From Pycnopodia helianthoides (Eukaryota; Echinodermata; Asteroidea; Forcipulatida; Asteriidae): a stretch of 64,000 nucleotides of DNA. This document shows, one piece after another, positions 45,144-61,785 of the stretch; the stretch's first letter is position 1, and each line of letters begins with the position of its first letter. The stretch lies in assembly GCA_032158295.1 (NCBI GenBank), contig CM063255.1:496001-560000 (forward strand). The letters run 5' to 3'. A program made the translations under genes and the position numbers. A model generated the notes under the pieces. That model ran no database searches, was not told where the DNA came from, and saw only the letters and a program-made list of their open reading frames with translations.

Positions 45144-45817
45144 TTTAAGTTTTCCTCGTCCATAACGTACTACTCCTTTTTTTTTAACAACTAAACACAA
45201 TACAAAGCTCAAAAAGTGCTACGGGTTCCTAAGCTGGTCCTTCCTAATGCCTTGCTTCCTCAGCATATGACGAGGTGATACCTGGAATATTTTTTAAAAC
45301 AGAAGCAGACAATGCACCAAACAGCTCTACGACTTGGAAATCAACTGAAGATGCAACAAAGAGCAACAACTGTGAATTTCATCCCCATGGGTAAAAAAAA
45401 AACACACCCACACACACAATCACAACCTTACGGATCGATTTTGGGGGGTCCATTGTTCTTTTGAGTAAAAAACCTCACAAGTGCCCTTCCGTAAGTCCAC
45501 CCACACACCCACACTTACGGATGGTGGCTTGTGGGGTCCTGCTACTGTTTTTCTATTATTCTCTTTTCTGAAGAATTCTCTTGTGGGATCCTCTTTTGTT
45601 ATAGGTTCCTGGTTTTAATTGTATACCTACCCTCACACACTCAACAGCAAACACTTAAACAAACAAAGAAACAAACAAAGAAACAAACAAACAAACAAAC
45701 AAACAAAAAAACATGTACCCGCCGAAAAAAGAAAAAAAGAAGCAAACCAGGAACAAATGAGCAACTTTCAAAAACTTGCTTGTAATCATGAAAGGAGTGT
45801 ACCTTGCAACGAGTCAT
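45144..45817 (+). other. 3' flank of gene 2
   Basis: It is homologous to 30230-30960. It contains a (CAAA)n stretch at 45655-45712 and no gene. Confidence 0.55.
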
Positions 45818-46262
45818 GTGACCACAGAGCTGTGGCACATATCAAGAAAAACATAACCATTTAAAAATGGTAGATCCCAACCCCGTGATACTCCTTGATA
45901 TCCTGCAGTGTACCAATACACACGTTTTAGGAGGGGTATCAATCAACAGGGGTCGTCAATTTGGTCAGGAGGGGTGGTGAAAAAAAATCCCATAGCTCAT
46001 GCACAAACTCCTATCTCTGAGGCACATGGCCACAGAGCACTACCACCGCTTGGTGGTAAGGCATGTTGTGTCTGACCCTTCATTTTGTGAATGAAGGTCT
46101 TGTGATCTTGTGCCGACAGCAGACTGGTTTAGCAAACATAAATCATTGAGATAAGGCAGAACAGACCCTCTTAACCTATCAAATGGGCCTGCCACACCTC
46201 TGTGACAGGACAGTGTAACCCCGTTGGGACCACACAGGTGCCTCGTTGCAAGGTTTTAATAT
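45818..46262 (+). repeat. SINE-like composite repeat, intact copy
   Basis: The uninterrupted version of 14741-16462. It is absent at the equivalent point in unit 1 (near 30985), so it inserted in unit 2 after the duplication, or was lost from unit 1. It contains the empty site (45894-45902) of the TIR transposon. Confidence 0.75.
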
Positions 46263-46636
46263 CATGAAGAATGATGGAGATAAACATTATATATAATGTC
46301 CAAAATATATAGGATAGGTTTCACATCGTTCAATAATATCTGTTGAAGGTCATGTTCCACTTCAGTTCGATTCCGTGGTGACGGCTACAGCACGCTGGTC
46401 TATACATTGAGAAAAACTCAACCAAGTCTTTTTGACTCATTCCTTTCTCACTGTAACATCGTATATTCATAAGAAATTTAGAAATGAGAAACTCTTTAAT
46501 TAACGTAGGTATGTTATTCCGTTGAAATATCTTGCTTATTAGAGGGTGTGTACAACATTGGTAGACTGTAAATATAAGTGTTCACATAAAGGTTGGTTTT
46601 CCCTTGATGTGTTATTGATTAAAATGCTCTAGTTTC

Positions 46637-47011
46637 TAAAGGTGCTGCATACGTTTGGTAATTGGAGCCTTCTGATTTTTTAAATCCATATAAACGTAGG
46701 TACATACAAAAAAAACTAACCTGTGAAAAATTTCACTTCAAAAGGTGGTCGCGTTTTTTAAAAATATATCACCGAAAAACCGGAGCGAATAATTATTTCC
46801 ACGCAGGATGAATATTCCCCTTAGGAATACACAGTCTGAGAAGTGTTCTGACAGAAACACTTCTCAGATTCAAATTTTGGGGAATAAAAAGTGATATAAA
46901 GTTTCTCACAACTCAATATACTATCTAAAGCTGCTGTCCTTCTTACCAAGTAAGTTTTTATTGCCATTAATTTTATTGCCATCATTACTAAACGTGTACC
47001 GTACCTTTAAA
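46637..47011. mobile_element. TIR element related to family R1
   Basis: The ends taaaggtgctgcatacgtttgg and aaacgtgtaccgtaccttta are inverted. The body has the caacctgtgaaaaa-like and gtaagtttttattgcc blocks of the family. It is present in unit 2 only. Confidence 0.55.
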
Positions 47012-47823
47012 GAAAGGTCGTTATCAAACTTCAAAATCTGTGATTTTAAACAGTGAAAACATTATCATGGGGGTTTCACCTTTTGACTCCATTGACCTTT
47101 GAGCTTAAACAAAGTACTGTTTTTCAGTAACAAAAGGACGCAAGCAATAAAATGTCTTTTCTGATACAAAATGACATTAATGTTACAATTTTTGTTTCTA
47201 GACTTACTCCAGAGACCTATTTTGTCATTTCTATGCATAATTTAACGTTCCCTTATGACTCAGGAATGGTAGAAAACAGATCAAACTTTCACACTCTGTT
47301 TTCTTGAAACACAATTTTGCACATTAATTGCTTACGCCCTTTTACCAGTAACTTTTCGTTACGTCTTTTTTCGGGGCACACGTTGACATGGTCTTTGGAA
47401 ATTACCTATGTTGTCTTTAAGCTTTAATTATCTATTCAGTTATATCAAATCTACTGTTAAATTTTAAAACAAACAACTCTTATAAAATGTGTTAGGCCTA
47501 GCCATTTGCAAACATCATTCGCACCAATTGACGGTCATGAACATACTAACAACCGTCTCTTCATGGTCAATGACTTGTATTTAAATCACTCTTAGTTTGC
47601 AACCAGCGTTTTTAGCAGTATAACCATGATATAATTAAGTAGTTGGGTTTTTGGACTATATAGCCTGTCAAACTTCCTCCGGGTCTTAATACATTAAAAC
47701 GGGCCGCCAGAAATGTGTCACTGATTCTATGAAATGAAGGCTTCGATTCACCTCAAAATTTGCATTATTTATGAAAAACTTCAGATTTAAAATTTTCATT
47801 CCCCTTTTTTGATAATAATAATA
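47012..47823. other. Flank of unit 2, no gene
   Basis: It is collinear with 31440-32309 of unit 1 at high similarity. No coding evidence. Confidence 0.5.
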
Positions 47824-47884
47824 ATGGAAGCTTTGAAAAAAATTGGTTTCTTGCGACAGTTTGGAGTCAACTCACCGAAACAAC
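47824..47884 (+). CDS. Candidate small first exon, unit 2 (unknown gene)
   Basis: Counterpart of 32310-32370. It reads MEALKKIGFLRQFGVNSPKQ and ends ACAAC|GTAAGT. Function unknown, and no continuation was found. Confidence 0.25.
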
Positions 47885-48209
47885 GTAAGTTAAAAATGAA
47901 AGTTTTTTTTTTTTAGTTTACATAAATATAATGAGAGATATCATCGTACTACTATTACTTGTTTATAAGTATTAGATTATGCAGTTGTGGTTTTATTACT
48001 TGCTATAAGTATATTATGTTCATATTGTGTTCATAGTAAAAATTTGTTTCTGTAAAAATGACCTCATTTCAAACTTGAAACTTTCATGAATTTTAGCATT
48101 TGGAACAGCTTCATATCAGTCATTTTTATTTTAAAATATTGTTTAACTACTGTTTGTAACTATCCTTCTTTTTTGAAGGGGAAGTATTGGTGTTGACCTA
48201 ATTTAAATG

Positions 48210-48865
48210 CCCCGCGTTAAAGGAAAGAGCCAGTCACTTACTGCCACAAAACACTTTTTTTTAAATTACCCCTGCTAATTAAGTTTGTAAAAACTTGACT
48301 TCCTTCATTATACGCTCGAGAAAATAATTGAAAAGTTTGAGTGGCCTTAATTTTTTGGTTTACCTAGGCCGAGCAAAAACAAACGAGCAAGTCAGTGACC
48401 CTCAGGGGTTTTCCCATTGCCTTGCGCGCTATAGCCTTAGCATTTGGCCGTTGGGATATTTGAAGGCAGCTGTCATTCAAGCTTTTATCAGTGAATGTAT
48501 TACATTACAGACTTGAATGCTTGCCAGTTGGTGTTTATCAAAGCCTGCGAAGAGTTATTTTTTGGTCTGGAAAACCTTGGGGAAGTGGGACGGAGTTTAT
48601 GAAGTCAATTGACTGCGTGAATGGAGCAATAAGTCTTGATGTATTTTCTGCTATTCAGTCGAGCATAAGTGTTGTCAGTGAAGCAATGGGGATGCCAAGT
48701 ACGTATAATGGGAATATATTTTGGGAGTTATTAAACAATCTCTGGACTGTCTGAAAGTTGTTGGGAATGCTTGGGGTCCAATTGTGTAGCGGTGTTTGCC
48801 CGCGTGCACGCAGTTACATAGTGGCAGTTGTTGACTGACACCATTAGTGATAGTATCTAAAAACC
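48210..48865 (+). other. Unit 2-specific insertion with an exon-like open frame
   Basis: Absent from the equivalent place in unit 1 (near 32725). From the acceptor-like tacattacag (48501-48510) a frame reads LECLPVGVYQSLRRVIFWSG, KPWGSGTEFMKSIDCVNGAI and SLDVFSAIQSSISVVSEAMG to a donor-like CCAA|GTACGT near 48700. I do not recognise the protein. The amino-acid composition looks coding rather than random. Confidence 0.35.
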
Positions 48866-49201
48866 GGTCACTCGTAGTCTGATCAAAAAACATTCACTAA
48901 GATGTTTTAATGTAAAAAATAATCAGTGTGTTCAGAATAATTATTGCTAGTTCGAAATTTGTTATAACCCTGCTGCTTAAGAAATTAAACGAAAATGTAT
49001 TCATCATTTAGTCGATTCGTTAATCATCAATCAATCTGTCGATTCATCTACAACGTTTCTCTGTTGGGGCGGGGCTTAGGAACTCGTTACGAGGTCATCA
49101 ACCTCGTTCCAAGGGGTGATCGATCTCGCCGTGCCATTTTCGCTCATAACCCCTGGAATTGGTTTCATTAAAATATACCAGAACCTGGCTCAATTTAATA
49201 T

Positions 49202-49418
49202 ACCCTTCCCATGAAATATGTAAATTACATTAACGCATGCGTACAGACACTGTTGGTTGGCAAACGCCATAGAGTTGTACACTAGGCAGACGCACAAACG
49301 CGTGTGCGTTACGCCACCATCAGTCCCATACATAAAGGCGCGATGTTCACTCATTTTGCCAACCAGTAGGGAGTGTGCGCACGCGCGATGTTCAATTTAC
49401 ATATTTCATGGGAAGGGT
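49202..49418. mobile_element. MITE with ~26-bp TIRs
   Basis: ACCCTTCCCATGAAATATGT at the left is inverted as ACATATTTCATGGGAAGGGT at the right, continuing into aaatta/aattta-type sequence. The interior is rich in acgcgtgtgcgt. Confidence 0.75.
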
Positions 49419-49832
49419 CTATTAAGCCTGTGGGGCTGATCACTCTACGCGCCTACTGAAGTATGGTAACCCTCAAAAGAGGCCTAAAGTCTAAGGGCAA
49501 CTGGTCTCCTTTCACTCTTCTTTGATCTTTTGATATGTCTAACTCCATGCAGTTAAGGGCTGACCATGTAAAAACTTACCTCGTTAACAATGAAATCAAA
49601 TTTTTTACAACATTCCTGATAGTTACTTGTGTGACATAATTTAGGGACAATACATCTGCTTGCTTGAATGACTAGAGGGTTAAGCACTATTTCCAATTCC
49701 TAGGTCTTAATGTACATAAAAACACAAAGAAAACGAAACAAAACAAAATAAAAAGTAAGTGTGAGTTTCGCAGTTTTGTTTTCTAGAAAATTTATTTTCA
49801 AGGGATACATAAAATGATTGAAAACAATCTAG

Positions 49833-50015
49833 AGGAAGTATCCCGTTATTGCAACAGCCATACAACCTTTATTATTAATTGCTGCAATACCACTGTGGAG
49901 TAGAAGAGCTTGTGCTGCAATGAGTGACGTCACAGTACCCATGGTTGCTTTCCTGGTTCGGCCATGTAGACTTGGACAAACTAGAAAGTGTCCAGTAAAA
50001 CGGTTCCTGCAGCAA
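49833..50015 (-). pseudogene. Inverted 7TM receptor pseudogene fragment (unit 3)
   Basis: The - strand matches TM1 to the start of TM3 of gene 1 with frame breaks. Same end points as the unit 2 fragment. Confidence 0.8.
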
Positions 50016-50054
50016 GAGTGACATCACCATTTGGATATGGGTCTGAACTCTGTG

Positions 50055-50079
50055 TTTTTTTTTTTTTTTTTTTTTTACC
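50055..50079. repeat. Poly-T tract (unit 3)
   Basis: A run of about 24 T followed by accaaaacgggcatg. It begins a ~130-bp insertion not present in units 1 and 2. Confidence 0.7.
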
Positions 50080-50614
50080 AAAACGGGCATGAAAGAGGAA
50101 AATTAACACAACAATACAAAGGAATGCCTTGATGCAATGACAAACGTCAATGGTGCAATCGCTCAGCCCAAGCTGTCTCCCTTTTGGGGGGGGGGGGTTG
50201 TGTTTCGAGTAAACAGCCATGGATAAGGCTACCTTTTATAAAGCTCAACATTGCACCGTACAGGTTATTTACCCAGGCGTGTTTCATTACAATTGTTTGG
50301 TATACTGGAAAGCTCCGGGAAAGTCCCTGCTCAAGTTTAATCCCGTGCTGGCTTACTGTATTATGATCACACATTGTATTGTGTAATCTGGCAATCGTCC
50401 AAAGCATGGAGTGGGAAAATAGAAGCTTTATGGAAAGAGGTGAAGTGGTTCAAAGCGAGAGAAATAAGTACTGAGTCTAATTTAGGTTTTCTTTTCAAGC
50501 TTTTGGTCAAGAAGGTGGATCTAAGATATTAGACGGACCATGCTGATGCGTTTCAATACATTCTTGTGTGCTAAAAGGTATTTTGATTTTGGTCTTGGTC
50601 GTGGTTTTAATGTC

Positions 50615-50622
50615 TGACGTCA
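50615..50622. promoter_or_regulatory. CRE-type palindrome upstream of unit 3
   Basis: TGACGTCA at the position conserved with units 1 and 2. Confidence 0.5.
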
Positions 50623-50897
50623 CTACGTCGCCCATTGCGCATTGATATATCCATTGCGTAACCGCCAATTCTAACCGAAACCGGTAAACATCATTCTGGG
50701 TTTATGTAAATACGTTGAGTATTATAAGAAACGAGTTAGTTGAGACGGAAGTGACAAGACTGCAGTATAATTTTTTAGTACTGCGTCACAGACGAGAGGT
50801 AAAGCAGTTTATTTGTAACGATAACCAACGTCTTGTCTTTTATCTTTGAGTGTTTGGAGACATTTGAGCACCTTGTAAGACGACTTTGGATTACACA

Positions 50898-50967
50898 ATG
50901 GGACTGCTGATGTTATGCGTAGTGTTACTTCTCTTTTACGATGAAACATCCACTTCTGGGCAAACTG
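50898..50967 (+). CDS. Receptor unit 3, exon 1 (signal peptide)
   Basis: 70 nt encoding MGLLMLCVVLLLFYDETSTS plus GQT. The donor is ACTG|GTTAGT rather than GTAAGT, a weaker site. No downstream receptor exons are in the window; the intron runs into a PLE. Confidence 0.6.
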
Positions 50968-51139
50968 GTTAGTTCAAAAAGTTGTCAGACTTTGTGCTTA
51001 AGCTTTTTGTAAAGTAGCCCACCGTGCTAGTAAACCGTTGCTTTATTTGTCCAAGAAGGAGCCCATTTTTAAATAAGAATTGTCACAAATTATCTTTCCG
51101 GATGTATTAATGGTAGCAATCAAAACCAGTTAAATGGTC

Positions 51140-54334
<3,195 letters not shown>

Positions 54335-55013
54335 GCACAAACGAAAAACATATCCATTTATAGCAAAAAAGAGAGGCAAAGAACAATGGGATGGTATCCA
54401 GAAAAAGGAGGGAAAATTATAGCCAATCAGTGTTATTAGTTTACAAACAATGGGGCGGTCAAGAGCCAATGAGAGTTATGTGGTGGGGACAAAAGGATGG
54501 TCAGTGAAAGGGAGGATTACTGGACCAGGCGGGAGACATGAAAGGACAAGATTAAGGGGCACGAGGCATTGGGTAAAATGCAATTAACAATAGGGAACAG
54601 GACCAAAGTATATACAGCAATGTGAAAGGGAGGTAATTATAGAACAACAAGTCTGTGGAGAGAAGGGGTTATTAGGAAAAGAACAGGTCGATCTCCAAAA
54701 AACTTGTCGAGAAAAAGAACGGTAACAGTTAGCCAGTGGAGAAAATATGATTTTTAAAACAACTTAAGAATGGAAAACAAATCAATCATTGAAAGAACAG
54801 GTTATTACCAGTAATTGTATTTATATTACACAAAATGATCTCCAAAAAACTTGTCGAGAAAAAGAACGGTAACAGTTAGCCAGTGGAGAAAATATGATTT
54901 TTAAAACAACTTAAGAATGGAAAACAAATCAATCATTGAAAGAACAGGTTATTACCAGTAATTGTATTTATATTACATAAAATAAATAAGTAAGCAGTAA
55001 ATGAAGTGAGAAT

Positions 55014-55849
55014 TTATTTGACACCGGTGTTGATGTTAAGTCCAAAGGGTTGGACTGTCTTAAGTTGGTGAATCCAATGCGATTCTCTGAGTTTGCGGTG
55101 TGTGTCATCACCATTGCAAGCCTCAATCACCACAAGTTCAACATCTTTGACGTTGTGATTGGGGCTGTTGAAGTGGATGGAGACGGGGTACTGTTTCTTG
55201 GTCTTTATGGACGAGACATGGTTCGCAAAGCGAAGACTGAGTTTGGTCTTAGTCTCTCCCACATATTGTAGTCCACATTTCTTACATGATATAACATAGA
55301 CTACATTAGGTGTGCTACATTGGGAGTCGGTCTTGATGTTGTAAGAAGAGCCAGTGCTATGACTCTTTACTTTAAGTGCCGGTTTGATGTAGAGACATGT
55401 TCTACACTTGGAGCGGGTACATTTGTGACAACCTAGTATTTCTGTTATGGGTGGTGTTTGGCATGTACCTGGTGGGAGTTTAGCCCTGACTAGGATGTCT
55501 CCCAGGTTTTTAGGGCGGCGGAATGCAACCATGGGGGGCTCAGGGATTGCTGAGCATAACCTGTTAGAGGAGTGAAGTATATTCATATTGTTATTGAGGA
55601 TTGATGAGAGTTTAGGCAGTTTAGGGTTGAAGGTGGTGACTAGGGCAACTCTCTTGGTCGGGGCTTTTTTCGTTCTCGTGTTGGTCAATAAAGTGTGACG
55701 AGGTATGTTGAGGGCTCTGTTGATGGCAAGTTGGACCCTGCGTTCGCTGTGGCCCCTTGAAACAAGGTGTTTCCTTAGGTCGGATGAACGACTTTTGTAC
55801 AAGGTATCTGTGGAACAGATACGCCTTATACGTAATGCTTGACTGTAAG
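55014..55849 (-). CDS. PLE copy 1: partial RT C-terminus and GIY-YIG endonuclease
   Basis: The open frame ends LKTVQPFGLNINTGVK. It holds the zinc-binding CHKCTRSKCRTC linker and the GIY-YIG domain: VVYVISCKKCGLQYVGET, catalytic Arg in LRFANH, then IEACNG and RESHWIHQL. The RT motifs are missing because the element is 5'-truncated. The family is Penelope-like with an endonuclease (Poseidon/Neptune-type arrangement). Confidence 0.85.
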
Positions 55850-56025
55850 AAACGAGTTAGTTGAGACGGAAGTGACAAGACTGCAGTATATTTTTTTAGT
55901 ACTGCGTCACAGACGAGAGGTAAAGCAGTTTATTTGTAACGATAACCAACGTCTGTCTTGCTCTTTGTTATCTTTGAGTGTTTGGAGACATTTGAGCACC
56001 TTGTAAGACGACTTTGGATTACACA

Positions 56026-56095
56026 ATGGGACTGCTGATGTTATGCGTAGTGTTACTTCTCTTTTACGATGAAACATCCACTTCTGGGCAAACTG
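56026..56095 (+). CDS. Receptor unit 4, exon 1 (signal peptide)
   Basis: The same 70-nt signal exon as unit 3 but with the GTAAGT donor. The upstream promoter is replaced by a PLE, and no downstream receptor exon is in the window. Confidence 0.55.
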
Positions 56096-56279
56096 GTAAG
56101 TTCAAAAAGTTGTCAGACTTTGTGCTTAAGCTTTTTGTAAAGTAGCCCACCGTGCTAGTAAACCGTTGCTTTATTTGTCCAAGAAGGAGCCCATTTTTAA
56201 ATAAGAATTGTCACAAACTTATCTTTCCGGATGTATTAATGGTAGCAATCAAAACCAGTTAAATGGTCAGATGAAGTTA

Positions 56280-59135
56280 CATTCGCACTAAAAAATAAAT
56301 GAACACGTTTTAAAACTAAATATTCACATCTGAAAACGGATGGAATATTAGCATTTTAAACAAGTTGGTTGCACAGTTTTTAGTAGCCCACAGGGCAAGT
56401 TGTGAAGTGGTGTTTACTAGCACTTAGCGGTTTATACGGTGGGATTGTGAGGGTGAGCCGTGGTTATCTATTTCGAGACATAGTTCAAATTTATACCTTC
56501 CTCAATAATGTACATGTTGTATAAATGTACATAAAATAAAAGACCTTGCAGTCTATAGGGCGACCATTGGATGAATGCAGACCTTGATAACTTGGATGCA
56601 AACTTACAGACCAGGCAGCAAGCAGGCATTATTTTTTGTTCCATCTGAAAGCCTACACTCTTACAAAGTTTCAAGTCAAAGTTGACCCGGATCGGGGTCC
56701 AATGGGGCCTGATCCATTTCTGAGTCAGTATGACCCGGAATCTGTGTCAAAATGACCCAGAAATTAGTAAAACAGACTTATAACCCGAGGTAAATTCCAT
56801 GGTTTAACTACTTTACGTGTCAGCTAGCTTGTTCGGGAAATGGGTCAGGCCCCCTGGGACCCGTATAATTTTTGGAGTGAAATATATTTTATTTTTAAAG
56901 GGAAACTCCAGGATGCTCTGGAAATATTTAGCTTTTACATTTTTCCAATAGATGGAGTCCCCTCCATTACTATGAGTCCCTCACCTCACGCTAAAAAAGG
57001 GTAAAAATGTATTTTCCTCGAAACACTCCCAGCCCAAAATCTGAATATTCAAACGAATCCCGCGACGAAGGATTCATGACGTCATCGGCGGCTAGTTAGT
57101 TGGACCTGCCTGTATGAATGCACTGAGCTAACGCAAATACACCGCCAAATTTCACGATTTGCAATCAATATGGCCGTAAATGTGACTCTTTTAGGACGAT
57201 CCAGCAGGCATCAACAAACCAATTTACAATGGATATATGATTTGGGGATTTTCGTTCTTAAAGAGGCGAGGCGATTCCGCAGCTCGGCTTGATTTTTAGT
57301 AGTTCGCTCTACATGTCAAGCATTCAACCCTAGCATAATACACACACGGCAAAAATTCACTCAACAAGTGCCGCGAAACAACGCAGACCGCATTATCACG
57401 GGGGAGGCCCCTACTATACACAACGCACAATCTTTGCGAAACACACCAAGTCGCGTTGGCGGTCTCCCTATTTTGTCAATATCTTTGTATTTATATTTAC
57501 CCAGTCAGTTTCTCTTGTGGTTCATTACTTGACAATAAAAATGATGAAAACATGCTAGAGCCGCTCTTTAAACAGCCTTTCAATGGCCTTACGTTTCAAC
57601 CCTAACAGTCTTTCTCTGAATGACAGCACACAATACACACATACATGGTCAGTGTTTGCTGCAGTTTTATCATTGGAAAATGATAAATGATTTCATTGTG
57701 CGCTGACAAGATTTAGGTCTCTGTAAATGTCAGACGCAAATTGTATGAAATATTGAACTGAAATCTTCGTCGTCTCCTTTCATCCAGTAATAGACTGTGC
57801 AAATCTCGCGCGTACTCGAACATTCAGCCCACGTTTAAAATGTGCGAGCTTGTCTCCTTCACGCGTTAAAACAATGGTCAAAATTCAAATATATTCCAAT
57901 CTTGTCGATTTGCATATCAAATTACTCTTCTAGTCATGAGGATTCCAAAAATGTCTAGTTTGTTATACATTCAACCTTACATGAGGGCGCTATGGTCAAA
58001 CACATTGAAAGGTCAACGAACTTTTGACCGGCATTCAAATTCACCAACAGTTAACATTATCCAATTCTAACGATTTTAGTGTCTAATAATATGTTTTCTG
58101 ACATGGCATATTCAACTAAGCAACTTTTAAAAGAAAAAGTGGTTGCCTTAACTTTGCAAATCGACACGATTGGAATATATTTTAATTTTGACCCTGTTTG
58201 ACCTTAATTGACCCCTCCCGGAAATGCCTGACATTTTCAAGGGGGCAGCCCAAGTCAAAATTGTTCGGTATTCATTAGGAAACACAAAAACACTTTCAAA
58301 CCTTTGTTGCCAGAATTTGGTCACGGGACCTACAGGCTGGTCTCCTACTATCATTTGTAAGAGATAATTAATATTTAGACCGTTTTCTGGATAGTGGTGT
58401 TGCGTTCGCCCATAACTGAATCATTTCGATATTTCACAATGTCTAGACCTGCCTGAACATCAAAACAACTGTTAAAAATAGCCTTTTATGCATGGCACAA
58501 AGACGAGTAACTTTAACCTTTGCAGGTTTATAATACATAATTGCGTATGTTGGTAGGTTCACGCATGCGTGAAGTTCACCTGTATACACCTCTTTTGTCC
58601 ATGGAATGCATATGCCTTGTGGGCACAAATTATTGTATCAGAAAAGAAAATATCCCTAAACACACATTTCTAGCTTTTACACAGCCTTTGCAGAAGCTGC
58701 ATGCCCAGTTTTTAACTAATGTTTCCTTCTGACGCTTCTTGTCTGTCCGTGTTTTGTCTCCATGACTGTCGGTAGTCTGTTTGTTTGTTTTGTGTTGCTT
58801 GTTTGTTCGGGTTTTTTTTCTTCGTTTTTACCCCTATCTTTTAATTGTTACCTTTTTGGTTTTAATGTTTTTAGTATTCTCATATATTTAGCGTTTTATT
58901 AACAGAGGCTTGTGGAAGACTCATCTTTTATATGACAGTTTTGAAACTTTTGTATTTCCCTGGACTACTCTTGCTCAAGATGTTTTTATTGTCCGAAGAA
59001 TTACAAGTAATAATAATAATAATAAATCATTGAATAATTGAAGATATTTTTATTCAAAATAACCCCAATGATTGATAAAATGGTAGAGTTATTGTTGAAT
59101 GAACATTAAGCTTGTCGTTGATCATTTTCAGTTTC
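56280..59135 (+). other. Intron 1 of unit 4
   Basis: Content as for unit 3 minus ~74 bp near 57675. No coding evidence; it ends in (TA)n. Confidence 0.55.

Positions 59136-59205
<70 letters not shown>
59136..59205. repeat. (TA)n microsatellite at the 5' side of PLE copy 2
   Basis: About 70 bp of TA with one TACA. PLE copy 2 starts at ctagtttggtgg directly after it. Confidence 0.95.
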
Positions 59206-59207
<2 letters not shown>

Positions 59208-60308
59208 TAGTTTGGTGGAGATTTATCGATGATATTTTCTCCATATGGTGTGGTGGTCAAGACAGCTTGGATGAGTTTATCGACCATATAAACTCATTCC
59301 ACCCCACCATAAAGTTCACCACTGAATGCTCTCTCACAAGTGTGAACTTTCTAGATGTAACCGTAACTAAATCCCCTAATGGCATTATTACGGATGTATA
59401 CAGCAAACCCACTGACACCCACCAGTATCTTCTCTCCAACAGTTGCCACCTAGTCACTGTAAGAAGGCAATTGCTTACAGTCAAGCATTACGTATAAGGC
59501 GTATCTGTTCCACAGATACCTTGTACAAAAGTCGTTCATCCGACCTAAGGAAACACCTTGTTTCAAGGGGCCACAGCGAACGCAGGGTCCAACTTGCCAT
59601 CAACAGAGCCCTCAACATACCTCGTCACACTTTGTTGACCAACACGAGAACGAAAAAAGCCCCGACCAAGAGAGTTGCCCTAGTCACCACCTTCCACCCT
59701 AAACTGCCTAAACTCTCATCAATCCTCAATAACAATATGAATATACTTCACTCCTCTAACAGGTTATGCTCAGCAATCCCTGAGCCCCCATGGTTGCATT
59801 CCGCCGCCCTAAAAACCTGGGAGACATCCTAGTCAGGGCTAAACTCCCACCAGGTACATGCCAAACACCACCCATAACAGAAATACTAGGTTGTCACAAA
59901 TGTACCCGCTCCAAGTGTAGAACATGTCTCTACATCAAACCGGCACTTAAAGTAAAGAGTCATAGCACTGGCTCTTCTTACAACATCAAGACCGACTCCC
60001 AATGTAGCACACCTAATGTAGTCTATGTTATATCATGTAAGAAATGTGGACTACAATATGTGGGAGAGACTAAGACCAAACTCAGTCTTCGCTTTGCGAA
60101 CCATGTCTCGTCCATAAAGACCAAGAAACAGTACCCCGTCTCCATCCACTTCAACAGCCCCAATCACAACGTCAAAGATGTTGAACTTATGGTGATTGAG
60201 GCTTGCAATGGTGATGACACACACCGCAAACTCAGAGAATCGCATTGGATTCACCAACTTAAGACAGTCCAACCCTTTGGACTTAACATCAACACCGGTG
60301 TCAAATAA
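59208..60308 (+). pseudogene. PLE copy 2: RT C-terminus plus GIY-YIG, two frame breaks
   Basis: It reads RFIDDIFSIW, continues to HQYLLSNSCH, and there loses a base (gccacctag for gccaccctag, near 59449). It loses another in a C run near 59789 (five C against six in copy 3). The last segment, from MVAFRRPKNLGDILV to LNINTGVK, is open and carries the CHKC...CRTC and GIY-YIG motifs. Confidence 0.85.
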
Positions 60309-60840
60309 ATTCCCACTTCATTTACTGCTTACTTATTTATTTTATGTAATATAAATACAATTACTGCTAATAACCTGTTCTTTCAATGATTGATTTGTTT
60401 TCCATTCTTAAGTTGTTTTAAAAATCATATTTTCTCCACTGGCTAACTGTTACCGTTCTTTTTCTCGACAAGTTTTTTGGAGATCGACCTGTTCTTTTCC
60501 TAATAACCCCTTCTCTCCACAGACTTGTTGTTCTATAATTACCTCCCTTTCACATTGCTGTATATACTTTGGTCCTGTTCCCTATTGTTAATTGCATTTT
60601 ACCCAATGCCTCGTGCCCCTTAATCTTGTCCTTTCATGTCTCCCGCCTGGTCCAGTAATCCTCCCTTTCACTGACCATCCTTTTGTCCCCACCACATAAC
60701 TCTCATTGGCTCTTGACCGCCCCATTGTTTGTAAACTAATAACACTGATTGGCTATAATTTTCCCTCCTTTTTCTGGATACCATCCCATTGTTCTTTGCC
60801 TCTCTTTTTTGCTATAAATGGATATGTTTTTCGTTTGTGC

Positions 60841-61106
<266 letters not shown>

Positions 61107-61785
61107 GCACAAACGAAAAACATATCCATTTATAGCAAAAAAGAGAGGCAAAGAACAATGGGATGGTATCCAGAAAAAGGAGGGAAAATTATAGCCAATC
61201 AGTGTTATTAGTTTACAAACAATGGGGCGGTCAAGAGCCAATGAGAGTTATGTGGTGGGGACAAAAGGATGGTCAGTGAAAGGGAGGATTACTGGACCAG
61301 GCGGGAGACATGAAAGGACAAGATTAAGGGGCACGAGGCATTGGGTAAAATGCAATTAACAATAGGGAACAGGACCAAAGTATATACAGCAATGTGAAAG
61401 GGAGGTAATTATAGAACAACAAGTCTGTGGAGAGAAGGGGTTATTAGGAAAAGAACAGGTCGATCTCCAAAAAACTTGTCGAGAAAAAGAACGGTAACAG
61501 TTAGCCAGTGGAGAAAATATGATTTTTAAAACAACTTAAGAATGGAAAACAAATCAATCATTGAAAGAACAGGTTATTACCAGTAATTGTATTTATATTA
61601 CACAAAATGATCTCCAAAAAACTTGTCGAGAAAAAGAACGGTAACAGTTAGCCAGTGGAGAAAATATGATTTTTAAAACAACTTAAGAATGGAAAACAAA
61701 TCAATCATTGAAAGAACAGGTTATTACCAGTAATTGTATTTATATTACATAAAATAAATAAGTAAGCAGTAAATGAAGTGGGAAT

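Larger units (their letters stand above)
55846..59135 (+). repeat. Segmental duplication, copy B (unit 4)
   Basis: A near-identical copy of 50725-54080, starting at a 4-bp overlap (TAAG) with PLE copy 1. Because it starts inside the TATA-like TATAAG, the CRE and upstream promoter of unit 3 are not repeated. Confidence 0.9.
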
